Below, in pieces: positions 13,276 to 25,702 of a stretch of 64,000 nt of DNA; the first letter of the stretch is position 1; the number at the start of each line of letters is the position of its first letter. The DNA is from Parietaria judaica. Its lineage: Eukaryota > Streptophyta > Magnoliopsida > Rosales > Urticaceae. Below the pieces are notes generated by a model that saw nothing but the letters and a program-made list of their open reading frames with translations, was not told the DNA's origin and did no database searches. Both the position numbers and the translations under genes were made by a program. The stretch is from NCBI GenBank assembly GCA_954871525.1, contig OX940871.1, positions 28,122,586-28,186,585 on the forward strand. Reading direction: 5' to 3'.

Positions 13276-15683
13276 AAGGATTAAATTGTTGACGAGAAAT
13301 GCCATAGGAAATTCTATAGCATTTCCTATAGCATTTCTTTATTTTACATTTTTTACAACCTTAAATTTCGAACCAATTGAAAAAATAATGATTTTAGGGC
13401 TTATATATTGGAATTTTAATATTATAAACGTTCTCATGCAAAAATATGCAAGGATTAAATTGTTGACGAGAAATGCCATAGGAAATTCTATAGCATTTCC
13501 TATAGCATTTCTTTATTTTACATATTTTACAACCTTTAATCTCGAACCAATTGAAAAAATAATGATTTTAGGGCTTATACATTGGAATTTGAATATAACA
13601 AGAGTTCTCTTGCAAAAATATGCAAGGATTAAATTGTTGACGAGAAATGCCATAGGAAATACAATAGCATTTCCTATAGCATTTCTGTATTTTACAATTT
13701 TTACAACCTTAAATTTCGAACCAATTGAAAAAATAACGATTTTAGGGCTTATACATTGGAATTTTAATATTACAAGCGTTCTCATGCAAAAATATTCAAG
13801 GATTAAATTGTTGACGAGAAATGCCATAGGAAATGCTACAGAATTTCGTATAGCATTTCTTTATTTTACTTTGTTTACAACCTAAAATTTCGAACCAATT
13901 GAAAAAATAATGAATTTAGGGATTATACATTTGAATTTTAATATTCCAAGCCTTCTCATGCAAAAATATGCAAGGATAAATTGTTGACGAGAAATGCCAT
14001 AGGAAATGCTATAGCATTTCCCATAGCATTTCTTTATTTTACATTTTTTACAACCTTAAATTTCGAACCAATTGAAAAAATAATAATTTTAGGGCTTATC
14101 ATTGGAATTTTAATATTACAAGCGTTCTCATGCAAAAATATGCAAGGATTAAATTGTTGACAGGAAATGCCATAGGAAATGCTATAGCATTTCCTATAGC
14201 ATTTCTTTATTTTACATTGTTTACGACCTAAAATTTCGGACCAATTGAAAAAATAATGATTTTTGGGCTTAGACATTGGAATTTGAATATAACAAGAGTT
14301 CTCATGCAAAAATTTGCAAGGTTTAAATTGTTGAAGAGAAATGCCATAGGAAATGCTATTGCATTTCCTATAGCATTTCTTTATTTTACATTTTTTACAA
14401 CCTTAAATTTCGAACCAATTGAAAAAATGATGAATTTAGGGCTTATACATTGGAATTTTAATATTACAAGAGTTCTCATGAAAAATATGCAAGGATTAAA
14501 TTGTTGACGAGAAATGCCATTGGAAATGCTATAGCATTTCTTTATTTTACATTGTTTACGACCTAAAATTTCGAACCAATTGAAAAAATAATGATTTTAG
14601 GGCTTATACGTTGGAATTTGAATATAACAAGAGTTCTCATGCAAAAATATGCAAGAATTAAATTGTTGACGAGAAATGCCATAGGAAATGCTATAGCATT
14701 TCGTATAGCATTTCTTTATTTTACTTTGTTTATAACCTAAAATTTTGAACCAATCGAAAAAATAATGATTTTAGGGCTTATACGTTGGAATTTGAATATA
14801 ACAAGAGTTCTCATTCAAAAATATGCAAGAATAAAATTGTTGACGAGAAATGCCATAGGAAATGCTAGCATTTCCTATAGCATTTCTTTATTTTACATTT
14901 TTTACAACCTTAAATTTCGAACCAATTGAAAAAATAATGATTTTAGGGCTTATACATTGGAATTCTAATATTACAAGCGTTCTCGTGCAAAAATATGCAA
15001 GGATTCAATTGTTGACGAGAAATGCCATAGGAAATGCTATATCATTTCCTATAGCATTTCTTTATTTTACATTGTTTACGACCTAAAATTTCGAACCAAT
15101 TGAAAAAATAATGATTTTAAGGCTTATACATTGGAATTTGAATATAACAAGAGTTCTTATGCAAAATTATGCAAGGTTTAAATTGTTGAAGTGAAATGGC
15201 ATAGGAAATGCCATTTCCTATAGCATTTCTTTATTTTACATTTTTTAGAACACTAAATTTCGAACCAATTGAAAAAATGATGATTTTAGGGCTTATACAT
15301 TGGAATTTTAATATTACAAGCGTTCTCATGCAAAAATATGCAAGGATTAAATTGTTGACGAGATATGCCATAGGTAATGCTATAGCATTTCCTATAGCAT
15401 TTCTATATTTTACATTGTTTACGACCTAAAATTTCGAACCAATTGAAAAAATAATGATTTTAGGGCTTATACGTTGGAATTTGAATATAACAAGAGTTCT
15501 CATTTAAAAATATGCAAGGATTAAATTATTGACGAGAAATGCCATAGGAAATGCTATAGTATTTCGTATAGCATTTCTTTATTTTACTTTGTTTACAACC
15601 TAAAATTTCGAACCAATTGAAAAAATAATGAATTTAGGGATTATGCATTGGAATTTTAATATTCCAAGCGTTCTCATGCAAAA

Positions 15684-15754
15684 ATATGCAAGGATAAATT
15701 GTTGACGAGATATGCCATAGGAAATGCTACAAGCGTTCTCATGCAAAAATATGC
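15684..15754. repeat. Chimeric monomer junction (copy 2)
   Basis: This is the second instance of the dyad-to-head fusion, with CAAGCG at 15730, exactly 2479 bp after the first. It differs by having GAGATATGCC just upstream where copy 1 has GAGAAATGCC. Confidence 0.85.
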
Positions 15755-17222
15755 AAGGATTAAATTGTTGACGAGAAATGCCATAGGAAATTCTATAGCA
15801 TTTCCTATAGCATTTCTTTATTTTACATTTTTTACAACCTTAAATTTCGAACCAATTGAAAAAATAATGATTTTAGGGCTTATATATTGGAATTTTAATA
15901 TTATAAGCGTTCTCATGCAAAAATATGCAAGGATTAAATTGTTGACGAGAAATGCCATAGGAAATTCTATAGCATTTCCTATAGCATTTCTTTATTTTAC
16001 ATATTTTACAACCTTTAATCTCGAACCAATTGAAAAAATAATGATTTTAGGGCTTATACATTGGAATTTTAATATTACAAGCGTTCTCATGCAAAAATAT
16101 GCAAGGATTAAATTGTTGACGAGAAATGCCATAGGAAATGTATTTCCTAATGCATTTCCTTATTTTACATTATTTACGACCTAAAATTTCGAACCAATTG
16201 AAAAAATAATGATTTTAGGGCTTATACATTGGAATTTGAATATAACAAGAGTTCTCTTGCAAAAATATGCAAGGATTAAATTGTTGACGAGAAATGCCAT
16301 AGGAAATACAATAGCATTTCCTATAGCATTTCTGTATTTTACAATTTTTACAACCTTAAATTTCGAACCAATTGAAAAAATAATGAATTTAGGGATTATA
16401 CATTTGAATTTTAATATTCCAAGCGTTCTCATGCAAAAATATGCAAGGATAAATTGTTGACGAGAAATGCCATAGGAAATGCTATAGCATTTCCCATAGC
16501 ATTTCTTTATTTTACATTTTTTACAACCTTAAATTTCGAACCAATTGAAAAAATAATGATTTTAGGGCTTATCATTGGAATTTTAATATTACAAGCGTTC
16601 TCATGCAAAAATATGCAAGGATTAAATTGTTGACAGGAAATGCCATAGGAAATGCTATAGCATTTCCTATAGCATTTCTTTATTTTACATTGTTTACGAC
16701 CTAAAATTTCGGACCAATTGAAAAAATAATGATTTTTGGGCTTATACTTTGGAATTTGAATATAACAAGAGTTCTCATGCAAAAATTTGCAAGGTTTAAA
16801 TTGTTGAAGAGAAATGCCATAGGAAATGCTCATTTCCTATAGCATTTCTTTATTTTACATTGTTTACGACCTAAAATTTCGGACCAATTGAAAAAATAAT
16901 GATTTTTGGGCTTATACATTGGAATTTGAATATAACAAGAGTTCTCATGCAAAAATTTGCAAGGTTTAAATTGTTGAAGAGAAATGCCATAGGAAATCCA
17001 ATAGCATTTCCTATAGCATTTCTTTATTTTACATTTTTTACAACCTTAAATTTCGAACCAATTGAAAAAATGATGAATTTAGGGCTCATACATTGGAATT
17101 TGAATATAACAAGAGTTCTCATGCAAAAATATGCAAGGATTAAATTGTTGACGAGAAATTCCATAGGAAATGCTATAGCATTTCCTATAGCATTTCTTTA
17201 TTTTACATTGTTTACGACCTAA

Positions 17223-20200
17223 AATTTTGAACCAATTGAAAAAATAATGATTTTAGGGCTCATACATTAGAATTTAAATATTACAAGCGTTCTCATGCAA
17301 AAATATGCAAGAAATAAATTGTTGACGAGAAATGCCATAGGAAATGCTATAGTATTTCCTATAGCATTTCTTTATTTTACATTGTTTACGACCTAAAATT
17401 TCGAACCAATTGAAAAAATAATGATTTTAGGGCTTATACATTGGAATTTTAATATAACAAGAGTTCTCATGCAAAAATATGCAAGGATTAAATTGTTGAC
17501 GAGAAATGCCATAGGAAATGCTATAGCATTTATTATAGCATTTCTTTATTTTACATTGTTTACGACCTAAAATTTCGAACCAATTGAAAAAATAATGATT
17601 TTAGGGCTCATACATTAGAATTTTAATATTACAAGCGTTCTCATTCAAAAATAGGCAAGGATTAAATTGTTGACGAGAAATGCCATAGGAAATGCTATAG
17701 CAATCCCTAAAGCATTTCTTTACTTTACATTGTTTACGAGCTAAAATTTCGAACTAATTGAAAAAATAATGATTTCAGGGCTTATACATTGTAATTTGAA
17801 TATAAGAAGAGTTCTCATGCAAAAATATGCAAGGATTAAATTGTTGACGAGAAATGCCATAGGAAATGCTATAGCATTTCTTTATTTTTATTTTTTACAA
17901 TCTTAAAATTTGAGCCAATTGAAAAAATAATGATTTTAGAGCTTATACATTGGAATTTTAATATTACAAGCGTTCTCATGCAAAAATATGCTAGAATTAA
18001 ATTGTTGACGAGAAATGCCATAGGAAATGCTATAGCATTTCTTTATTTTACATTGTTTACGACCTAAAATTTCAAACCAATTGAAAAAATAATGATTTTA
18101 AGGCTTATACATTGGAATTTGAATATAACAAGAGTTCTCATGCAACAATATGCAAGGATTAAATTGTTAAGGAGAAATGCAATAGGAAATGCTATAGCAT
18201 TTCTTTATTTTACATTTTTTACTACCTTAAATTTCAAACCAATTGAAAAAATGATGATTTTAGGGCTTATATGTTGGAATTTTAATATTACAAGCGTTCT
18301 CATGCAAAAATATGCAAGGATTAAATTGTTGACGAGAAATGCCATAGGAAATGATATATTATTTCCTATAGCATTTCTTTATTTTACATTGTTTACGACC
18401 TAAAATTTCGAACCAATTGAAAAAATAATGACTTTAGGGCTTATACATTGGAATTTGAATATAACAAGAATTCTCATGCAAAAATATGCAGGATTAAATT
18501 GTTGACGAGAAATGCCATAGAAAATGCTATAGCATTTCCTATCGCATTTCTTTATTTTACATTGTTTACGACATAAAATTTCGAACCAATTGAAAAAATA
18601 ATGATTTTAGGGCTCATACATTAGAATTTTAATATTACAAGCGTTCTCATGCAAAAATATGCAAGGAATAAATTGTTGACGAGAAATCCCATAGGAAATG
18701 CTATAGTATTTCCTATGGCATTTCTTTATTTTACATTGTTTACGACCTAAAATTTCGAACCAATTGAAAAAAATAATTATTTTAGGGCTTATACATTGGA
18801 ATTTGAATATAACAAGAGTTCTCATGCAAAAATATGCAAGGATTAAATTGTTGACGAGAAATGCCATAGGGAATGCTATTGCATTTCCTATAGCATTTCT
18901 TTATTTTACATTTTTTACAACCTTAAATTTTGAACCAATAGAAAAAATAATGATTTCAGGGCTTGTACATTGGAATTTTAATATTACAAGTGTTCTCATG
19001 CAAAAATATGCAAGGATTAAGTTGTTGACGAGAAATGCCATAGGAAATGCTATAGCATTTCCTATAGAATTGTTTACGACCTAGAATTTCGAACCAATTG
19101 AAAAAATAATGAATTTAGGGCTTATACGTTGGAATTTGAATATAACAAGAGTTCTCATGCAAAAATATGTAAAGATTAAATTGTTGACAAGAAATGCCAT
19201 AGGAAATGCTATAGCATTTCGTATAGTATTTCTTTATTTTACATTGTTTGCAACCTAAAATTTCGAACCAATTGAAAAAATAATGATTTTAGGGCTTATA
19301 CGTTGGAATTTTAATATTACAAGCGTTCTCATGCAAAAATATGCAAGGATTAAATTGTTGACGAGAAATGCCATAGGAAATGATATAGTATTTCCTATAC
19401 CATTTCTTTATTTTACATTGTTTACGACCTAAAATTTCGAACCAATTGAAAAAATAATGATTTTAGGGCTTATACGTGTGAATTTGAATATAACAAGAGC
19501 TCTCATGGAAAAATATGCAAGGATTAAATTGTTGACGAGAAATGCCATAGGAAATGCTAGCATTTCCTATAGCTTTTCTTTATTTTACATTGTTTACGAC
19601 CTAAAATTTTGAACCAATTGAAAAAATAAATATTTTAGGGCTTATACATTTGAATTTGAATATAACAAGAGTTCTCATGCAAAAATATGCAAGGATGAAA
19701 TTGATGACGAGAAATGCCATAGGAAATGCTATAGAATTTCCTATAGCATTTCTTTATTTACATTGTTTACGACCTAAAATTTCGAACCAATTGAAAAAAT
19801 AATGATTTTAGGGCTTATACGTTGGAATTTGAATATAACAAGAGTTCTCGTGCAAAAATATGCAAGGATTAAATTGTTGACGAGAAATGCCATAGGAAAT
19901 GCTAGCATTTCCTATAGCATTTCTTTATTTTACATTTTTTACAACCTTAAATTTCGAACCAATTGAAAAAATAATGATTTTAGGGCTTATACATTGGAAT
20001 TTTAATATTACAAGCGTTCTCAGGCAAAAATATGCAAGGATTAAATTGTTGACGAGAAATGCTATTGGAAATGATATAGCATTTCCTATAGTATTTCTTT
20101 ATTTTACATTGTTTACGACCTAAAATTTCGAACCAATTGAAAAAAATAATGATTTTAGGGCTTATACGTGTGAATTTGAATATAACAAGAGTTCTCATAG

Positions 20201-20648
20201 AAAAATATGCAAGGATTAAATTGTTGACGAGAAATGCCATAGGAAATGCTATAGCATTTCCTATAGCTTTTCTTTATTTTACATTGTTTACGACCTAAAA
20301 TTTCGAACCAATTGAAAAAATAATTATTTTAGGGCTTATACATTTGAATTTGAATATAACAAGAGTTCTCATGCAAAAATATGCAAGGATGAAATTGATG
20401 ACGAGAAATGCCATAGGAAATGCTATAGCATTTTCTATAGCATTTCTTTATTTTACATTTTTAACAACCTTAAATTTCGAACCAATTGAAAAAATAATGA
20501 TTTTAGGATTTATACATTGGAATTTTAATATTACAAGCGTTCTCATTTAAAAATATGCAAGGATTAAATTGTTGACGAGAAATGCCATAGGAAATGCTAT
20601 AGCATTTACTATAGAATTTCTTTATTTTACATTGTTTACGACCTAAAA
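17223..20648. repeat. Divergent mixed-monomer block
   Basis: About 20 monomers of A, B and recombinant types follow without a consistent long period. Features include heads with TACATTAGAATTT (17270, 17610, 18620), a monomer lacking TTCTTTATTTTACA before its tail near 19068, and heads with ACGTGTGAATTTG (about 19475 and 20165) that become common again after 30 kb. The pair at about 19.44-19.78 and 20.13-20.30 kb resemble each other. No non-satellite DNA was seen. Confidence 0.7.
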
Positions 20649-22031
20649 TTTCGAACCAATTGAAAAAAAAATGATTTTAGAGCTTATACATTGGAATTTG
20701 TATATAACAAGAGTTTTCATGCAAAAATATACAAGGATTAAATTGTTAACGAGAAATGCCATAGGAAATGTTATAGCATTTCCTATAGCATTTATTTATT
20801 TTACATTTTTTACAACCTTAAATTTTGAAGCAATTGAAAAAATAAAGATTTTAGGGCTTATACATTGGAATTTTAGTATTACAAGCGTTCTCATGCAAAA
20901 ATATGCAAGGATTAAATTGTTGACGAGAAATGCCACAGGAAATGTATTTCCTATAGCATTTCTTTAGTTTACATTGTTTACGACCTAAAATTTCGAAACA
21001 ATTGAAAAAATAATGATTTTAGAACTTATACATTGGAATTTTAATATAACAAGAGTTCTCATGCAAAAATATGCAAGGATTAAATTGTTGACGAGAAATG
21101 CCATAGGAAATGCTATAGCATTTCCTATAGCATTTCTTTATTTTACATTTTTTACAACCTTAAATTTTGAACCAATTGAAAAAATAATGATTTTAGGGCT
21201 TGTACATTGGAATTTTAATATTACAAGCGTTCTCATGCAAAAATATGCAAGGATTAAATTGTTGACGAGAAATGCTATTGGAAATGATATAGCATTTCCT
21301 ATAGCATTTCTTTATTTTACATTGTTTACGACATAAAATTTCGAACCAATTGATAAAATAATAAATTTAGGGCTTATACGTTGGAATTTGAATATAACAA
21401 GAGTTTTCATGCAAAAATATGCAAGGATTAAATTGTTGACGAGAAATGCCATAGGAAATGCTATAGCATTTTCTATAGCATTTCTTTATTTTACATTTTT
21501 TACAACCTTAAATTTCGAACCAATTGAAAAAATAATTATTTTAGGGCTTATACATTGGAAGTTTAATATTACAAGCGTTCTCATGCAAACATATGCAAGG
21601 ATTAAATTGTTGACGAGAAATGCCATAGGAAATGCTATAGCATTTCCTATAGCATTTCTTTATTTTACATTGTTTACGACCTAAAATTTCGAACCAATTG
21701 AAAAAAAAATGATTTTAGAGCTTATACATTTGAATTTGAATATAACAAGAGTTCTCATGCAAAAATATGCAAGGATTAAATTGTTGACGAGAAATGCCAT
21801 AGGAAACGCTATAGCATTTTCTATAGCATTTCTTTATTTTAAATTTTTTAAAACCTTAAATTTCGAACCAATTGAAAAAATAATGATTTTAGGGCTTGTA
21901 CTTTGGAATTTAAATATTACAAGCGTTCTAATGCAAAAATATGCAAGGATTAAATTGTTGACGAGAAATGCTATAGGAAATGATATAGAATTTCCTATAT
22001 CATTTCTTTATTTTACATTGTTAACGACCTA

Positions 22032-22205
22032 AAATTTCGAACCAATTGAAAAAATAATGATTTTACGGCTTATACGTTGGAATTTGAATATAACAAGAGT
22101 TCTCATGCAAAAATATGCAAGGATTAAATTGTTGACGAGAAATGCCATAGGAAATGCTATAGCATTTCCTATAGCATTTCTTTATTTTACATTTTTTACA
22201 ACCTT
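22032..22205. repeat. Reference A-type monomer (174 bp)
   Basis: This is a clean example of the A class. Its head reads GAATTTGAATATAACAAGAG, usually after TACGTTGG or TACATTGG, and its tail reads TTTTTTACAACCTTAAA. The extra T in CCTTAAA, in place of CCTAAAA, removes the in-frame TAA found in the B class, so a reading frame runs on into the next monomer. It is exactly 174 bp from its AAATTTCG start to that of the next unit. Confidence 0.9.
22138..22181. repeat. 44-bp dyad (inverted repeat) in the monomer, reference copy
   Basis: The core GGAAATGCTATAGCATTTCC (22150-22169) is a perfect 20-bp palindrome. The symmetry extends outward to 44 bp, AGAAATGC on the left and GCATTTCT on the right, with one mismatched pair (C at 22146 against A at 22173), so 21 of 22 pairs match. 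In monomers with GAAATGCTATAGG instead of GAAATGCCATAGG that pair also matches. The dyad is present, intact or altered, in nearly every monomer read. It could form a hairpin or cruciform or bind a symmetric protein dimer; both are inferences. Confidence 0.93.
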
Positions 22206-22379
22206 AAATTTCGAACCAATTGAAAAAATAATGATTTTAGGGCTTATACATTGGAATTTTAATATTACAAGCGTTCTCATGCAAAAATATGCAAGGATTA
22301 AATTGTTGACGAGAAATGCCATAGGAAATGCTATAGCATTTCATATAGCATTTCTTTATTTTACATTGTTTACGACCTA
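22206..22379. repeat. Reference B-type monomer (174 bp)
   Basis: This is a clean example of the B class. Its head reads GAATTTTAATATTACAAGCG and its tail reads ATTGTTTACGACCTAAAA, which carries a TAA in the frame left open in the A class. Together with the preceding A monomer it forms a 348-bp dimer. Heads and tails of the two classes are mostly linked as described, but recombinant monomers with exchanged halves occur, for example around 22740-22897, where an A-type head carries a B-type tail. Confidence 0.9.
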
Positions 22380-22380
22380 A

Positions 22381-22550
22381 AATTTCGAACCAATTGAAAA
22401 AAAAATGATTTTAGAGCTTATACATTGGAATTTGAATATAAAAAGAGTTCTCATGCAATGCAAGGATTAAATTTATGACGAGAAATGCCATAGGAAATGC
22501 TATAGCATTTCCTATAGCATTTCTTTATTTTACATTGTTTACGACCTAAA
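22381..22550. repeat. First copy of the 5-bp-deletion subfamily (CATGCAATGCAAGG)
   Basis: Here CATGCAAAAATATGCAAGG is reduced to CATGCAATGCAAGG and the following GTTGACG reads TATGACG. The head is A-like with GATTTTAGAGC and an A-tract of up to nine A. The same package recurs about 25 times to the right, for example near 25582, 29400, 34254, 36133, 40610, 42338, 45400, 51026, 56836 and 63519, and I did not see it left of this point. The 5-bp loss lies between two ATGCAA direct repeats, which suggests slippage. Confidence 0.85.
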
Positions 22551-25500
22551 ATTTTGAACCAATATAAAAAATAATGATTTTAGGACTTATACATTGGAAT
22601 TTTAATATTACAAGCGTTGTCATGCAAAAATATGCAAGGATTAAATTGTTGACGAGAAATGCCATAGGAAATGCTATAGCATTTCCTATAGCATTTCTTT
22701 ATTTTACATTTTTTACAACCTTAAATTTCGAACCAATTGAAAAAATAATGATTTTAGGGCTTATACGTTGGAATTTGAATATAACAAGAGTTCTCATGCA
22801 AAAATATGCAAGGATTAAATTGTTGACGAGAAATGCCATAGGAAATGCTATAGCATTTCCTATAGCTTTTCTTTATTTTACATTGTTTACGACCTAAAAT
22901 TTCGAACCAATTGAAAAAATAATTATTTTAGGGCTTATACATTGGAATTTTAATATTACAAACGTTCTCATGGAAAAATATGCACGGATTAAATTGTTGA
23001 CGAGAAATGCCATAGGAAATGCTATAGCATTTCCTATAGCTTTTCTTTATTTTACATTGTTTACGACCTAAAATTTCGAACCAATTGAAAAAATAATTAT
23101 TTTAGGGCTTATACATTTGAATTTGAATATAACAAGAGTTCTCATGCAAAAATATGCAAGGATTAAATTGTTGACGAGAAATGCCATAGGAAACGCTATA
23201 GCATTTTCTATAGCATTTCTTTATTTTAAATTTTTTACAACCTTAAATTTCGAACCAATTGAAAAAATAATGATTTTAGGGCTTGTACTTTGGAATTTTA
23301 ATATTACAAGCGTTCTAATGCAAAAATATGCAAGGATTAAATTGTTGACGAGAAATGCTATAGGAAATGATATAGAATTTCCTATAGCATTTCTTTATTT
23401 TACATTGTTTACGACCTAAAATTTCGAACCAATTGAAAAAATAATGATTTTAGGGCTTATACGTTGGAATTTGAATATAACAAGAGTTCTCATGCAAAAA
23501 TATGCAAGGATTAAATTGTTGACGAGAAATGCCATAGGAAATGCTATAGCATTTCCTATAGCATTTCTTTATTTTACATTTTTTACAACCTTAAATTTCG
23601 AACCAATTGAAAAAATAATGATTTTAGGGCTTATACATTGGAATTTTAATATTACAAGCGTTCTCAGGCAAAAATATGCAATTATTAAATTGTTGACGAG
23701 AAATTCCATAGGAAATGCTATATCATTTCCTATAGCATTTCTTTATTTTACATTGTTTACGACCTAAAATTTCTAACCAATTTGAAAAAATAATGATTTT
23801 AGGGCTTATACATTTTAATTTGAATATAACAAGAGTTCTCATGCAAAAAAATGCAAGGATTAAATTGTTGACGAGAAATGCCATAGGAAATGCTATAGCA
23901 TCTTCTATAGTATTTCTTTATTTTACATTTTTTACAACCTTAAATTTCGAACCAATTGAAAAAATAATGATTTTAAGGCTTATACATTGGAATTTTAATA
24001 TTACAAGCGTTCTCATGCAAAAATATGCAAGGATTAAATTGTTGACGAGAAATGCCATAGGAAATGCTATAGCACTTCCTATAGCATTTCTTTATTTTAC
24101 ATTGTTTACGACCTAAAATTTCGAACCAATATAAAAAATAATGAATTTAGGGCTTATACATTGGAATTTTAATATTACAATCGTTGTCATGCAAAAATAT
24201 GCAAGGATTAAATTGTTGACGAGAAATGCCATAGGAAATGCTATAGCATTTCCTATAGCATTTCTTTATTTTACATTTTTTACAACCTTAAATTTCGAAC
24301 CAATTGAAAAAATAATGATTTTAGGGATTATACATTGGAATTTTAATATTACAAGCGTTCTCAGGCAAAAATATGCAAGGATTAAATTGTTGACGATAAA
24401 TGCCATAGGAAATGCTACAGCATTTCCTATAGCATTTCTTTATTTTACATTGTTTACGACCTAAAATTTCGAACCAATTGAAAAAATAATGATTTTAGGG
24501 CTTATACATTGGAATTGGAATATAACAAGAGTTGTCATGCAAAAATATACAAGGATTAAATTGTTGACGAGAAATGCCATAGGAAATGTTATAGCATTTC
24601 CTATAGCATTTCTTTATTTTACATTTTTTACAACCTTAAATTTTGAACCAATTGAAAAAATAATGATTTTAGGGCTTATACATTGGAATTTTAATATTAA
24701 AAACGTTCTCATGGAAAAATATGCAAGGATTAAATTGTTGACGAGAAATGCCATAGGAAATGCTATAGCATTTCCTATAGCTTTTCTTTATTTTACATTG
24801 TTTACGACCTAAAATTTCGAACCAATTGAAAAAATAATTATTTTAGGGCTTATACATTTGAATTTGAATATAACAAGAGTTCTCATGCAAAAATATGCAA
24901 GGATTAAATTGTTGACGAGAAATGCCATAGGAAACGCTATAGCATTTTCTATAGCATTTCTTTATTTTAAATTTTTTACAACCTTAAATTTCGAACCAAT
25001 TGAAAAAATAATGATTTTAGGGCTTGTACTTTGGAATTTTAATATTACAAGCGTTCTAATGCAAAAATATGCAAGGATTAAATTGTTGACGAGAAATTCC
25101 ATAGGAAATGCTATAGAATTTCCTATAGCATTTCTTTATTTTACATTGTTTACGACCTAAAATTTCTAACCAATTTGACAAAATAATGATTTTAGGGCTT
25201 ATACATTTTAATTTGAATATAACAAGAGTTCTCATGCAAAAATATGCAAGGATTAAATTGTTGACGAGAAATGACATAGGAAATGCTATAGCATTTTCTA
25301 TAGTATTTCTTTATTTTACATTTTTTACAACCTTAAATTTCGAACCAATTGAAAAAATAATGATTTTAGGGCTTATACATTGGAATTTTAATATTACAAG
25401 CGTTCTCATGCAAAAATATGCAAGGATTAAATTGTTGACGAGAAATGCCATAGGAAATGCTATAGCATTTCCTATAGCATTTCTTTATTTTACATTGTTT

Positions 25501-25702
25501 ACGACCTAAAATTTCGAACCAATTGAAAAAAAAATTATTTTAGAGCTTATACATTGGAATTTGAATATAAAAAGAGTTCTCATGCAATGCAAGGATTAAA
25601 TTTATGACGAGAAATGCCATAGGAAATGCTATAGCATTTCCTATAGCATTTCTTTATTTTACATTGTTTACGACCTAAAATTTCGAACCAATATAAAAAA
25701 TA

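Larger units (their letters stand above)
13110..17222. repeat. 2.48-kb tandem duplication, second copy incomplete
   Basis: Sequence from about 13.11 to 14.5 kb recurs from about 15.59 to 16.98 kb. The shift is 2479 bp at the GAATTTAGGGATTATAC marker (13151 and 15630) and at a chimeric junction (13251 and 15730), and 2473 bp at a CGGACCAATTG marker (14237 and 16710). The change in shift comes from whole monomers gained or lost between the markers: the second copy has an extra monomer with GTATTTCCTAATGC near 16140, and the first an extra one near 13740-13880. A further unit with CGGACC follows at about 16880. Confidence 0.82.
20649..25160. repeat. Region of 348-bp A/B dimers
   Basis: A and B monomers alternate with few exceptions, giving dimer starts spaced 348 bp apart (for example 23444, 23793, 24141, 24489). 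Some dimers carry strong shared markers. One has GGAAACGC in its A unit, a TTTTAAATTTTTTA tail and GCTTGTACTTTGG in its B unit, and appears at 21709-22032, 23096-23419 and 24837-25160. Single monomers break the alternation near 22.4-22.55 and 22.9-23.1 kb. Confidence 0.82.

Noticed and set aside
13220..13885. 221-codon open frame, and many others of 67-181 codons, as possible repeat-protein genes
   Set aside because: All are the same 58-residue unit read from the satellite, starting and stopping wherever a monomer variant gives an ATG or TAA. Nearby monomers break the frame with 2-, 5- or 14-bp indels, and there is no gene-like context. Frames on the minus strand are the same repeat read backwards.
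22060..22072. TTTAGGG in each monomer as plant telomere sequence
   Set aside because: Only one copy of the heptamer occurs per monomer, never in tandem, and it often varies (TTTAGAG, TTTAAGG, TTTAAAG). It is most likely chance.
22138..22181. Dyad followed by a T-rich stretch as a bacterial intrinsic terminator
   Set aside because: The stem is AT-rich, is repeated in every monomer, and lies in a eukaryotic-type satellite with no genes upstream.
22138..22181. Dyad as a MITE or terminal inverted repeats of a small transposon
   Set aside because: The inverted repeat is continuous with no internal element and no target-site duplication, and it is a fixed part of every monomer.
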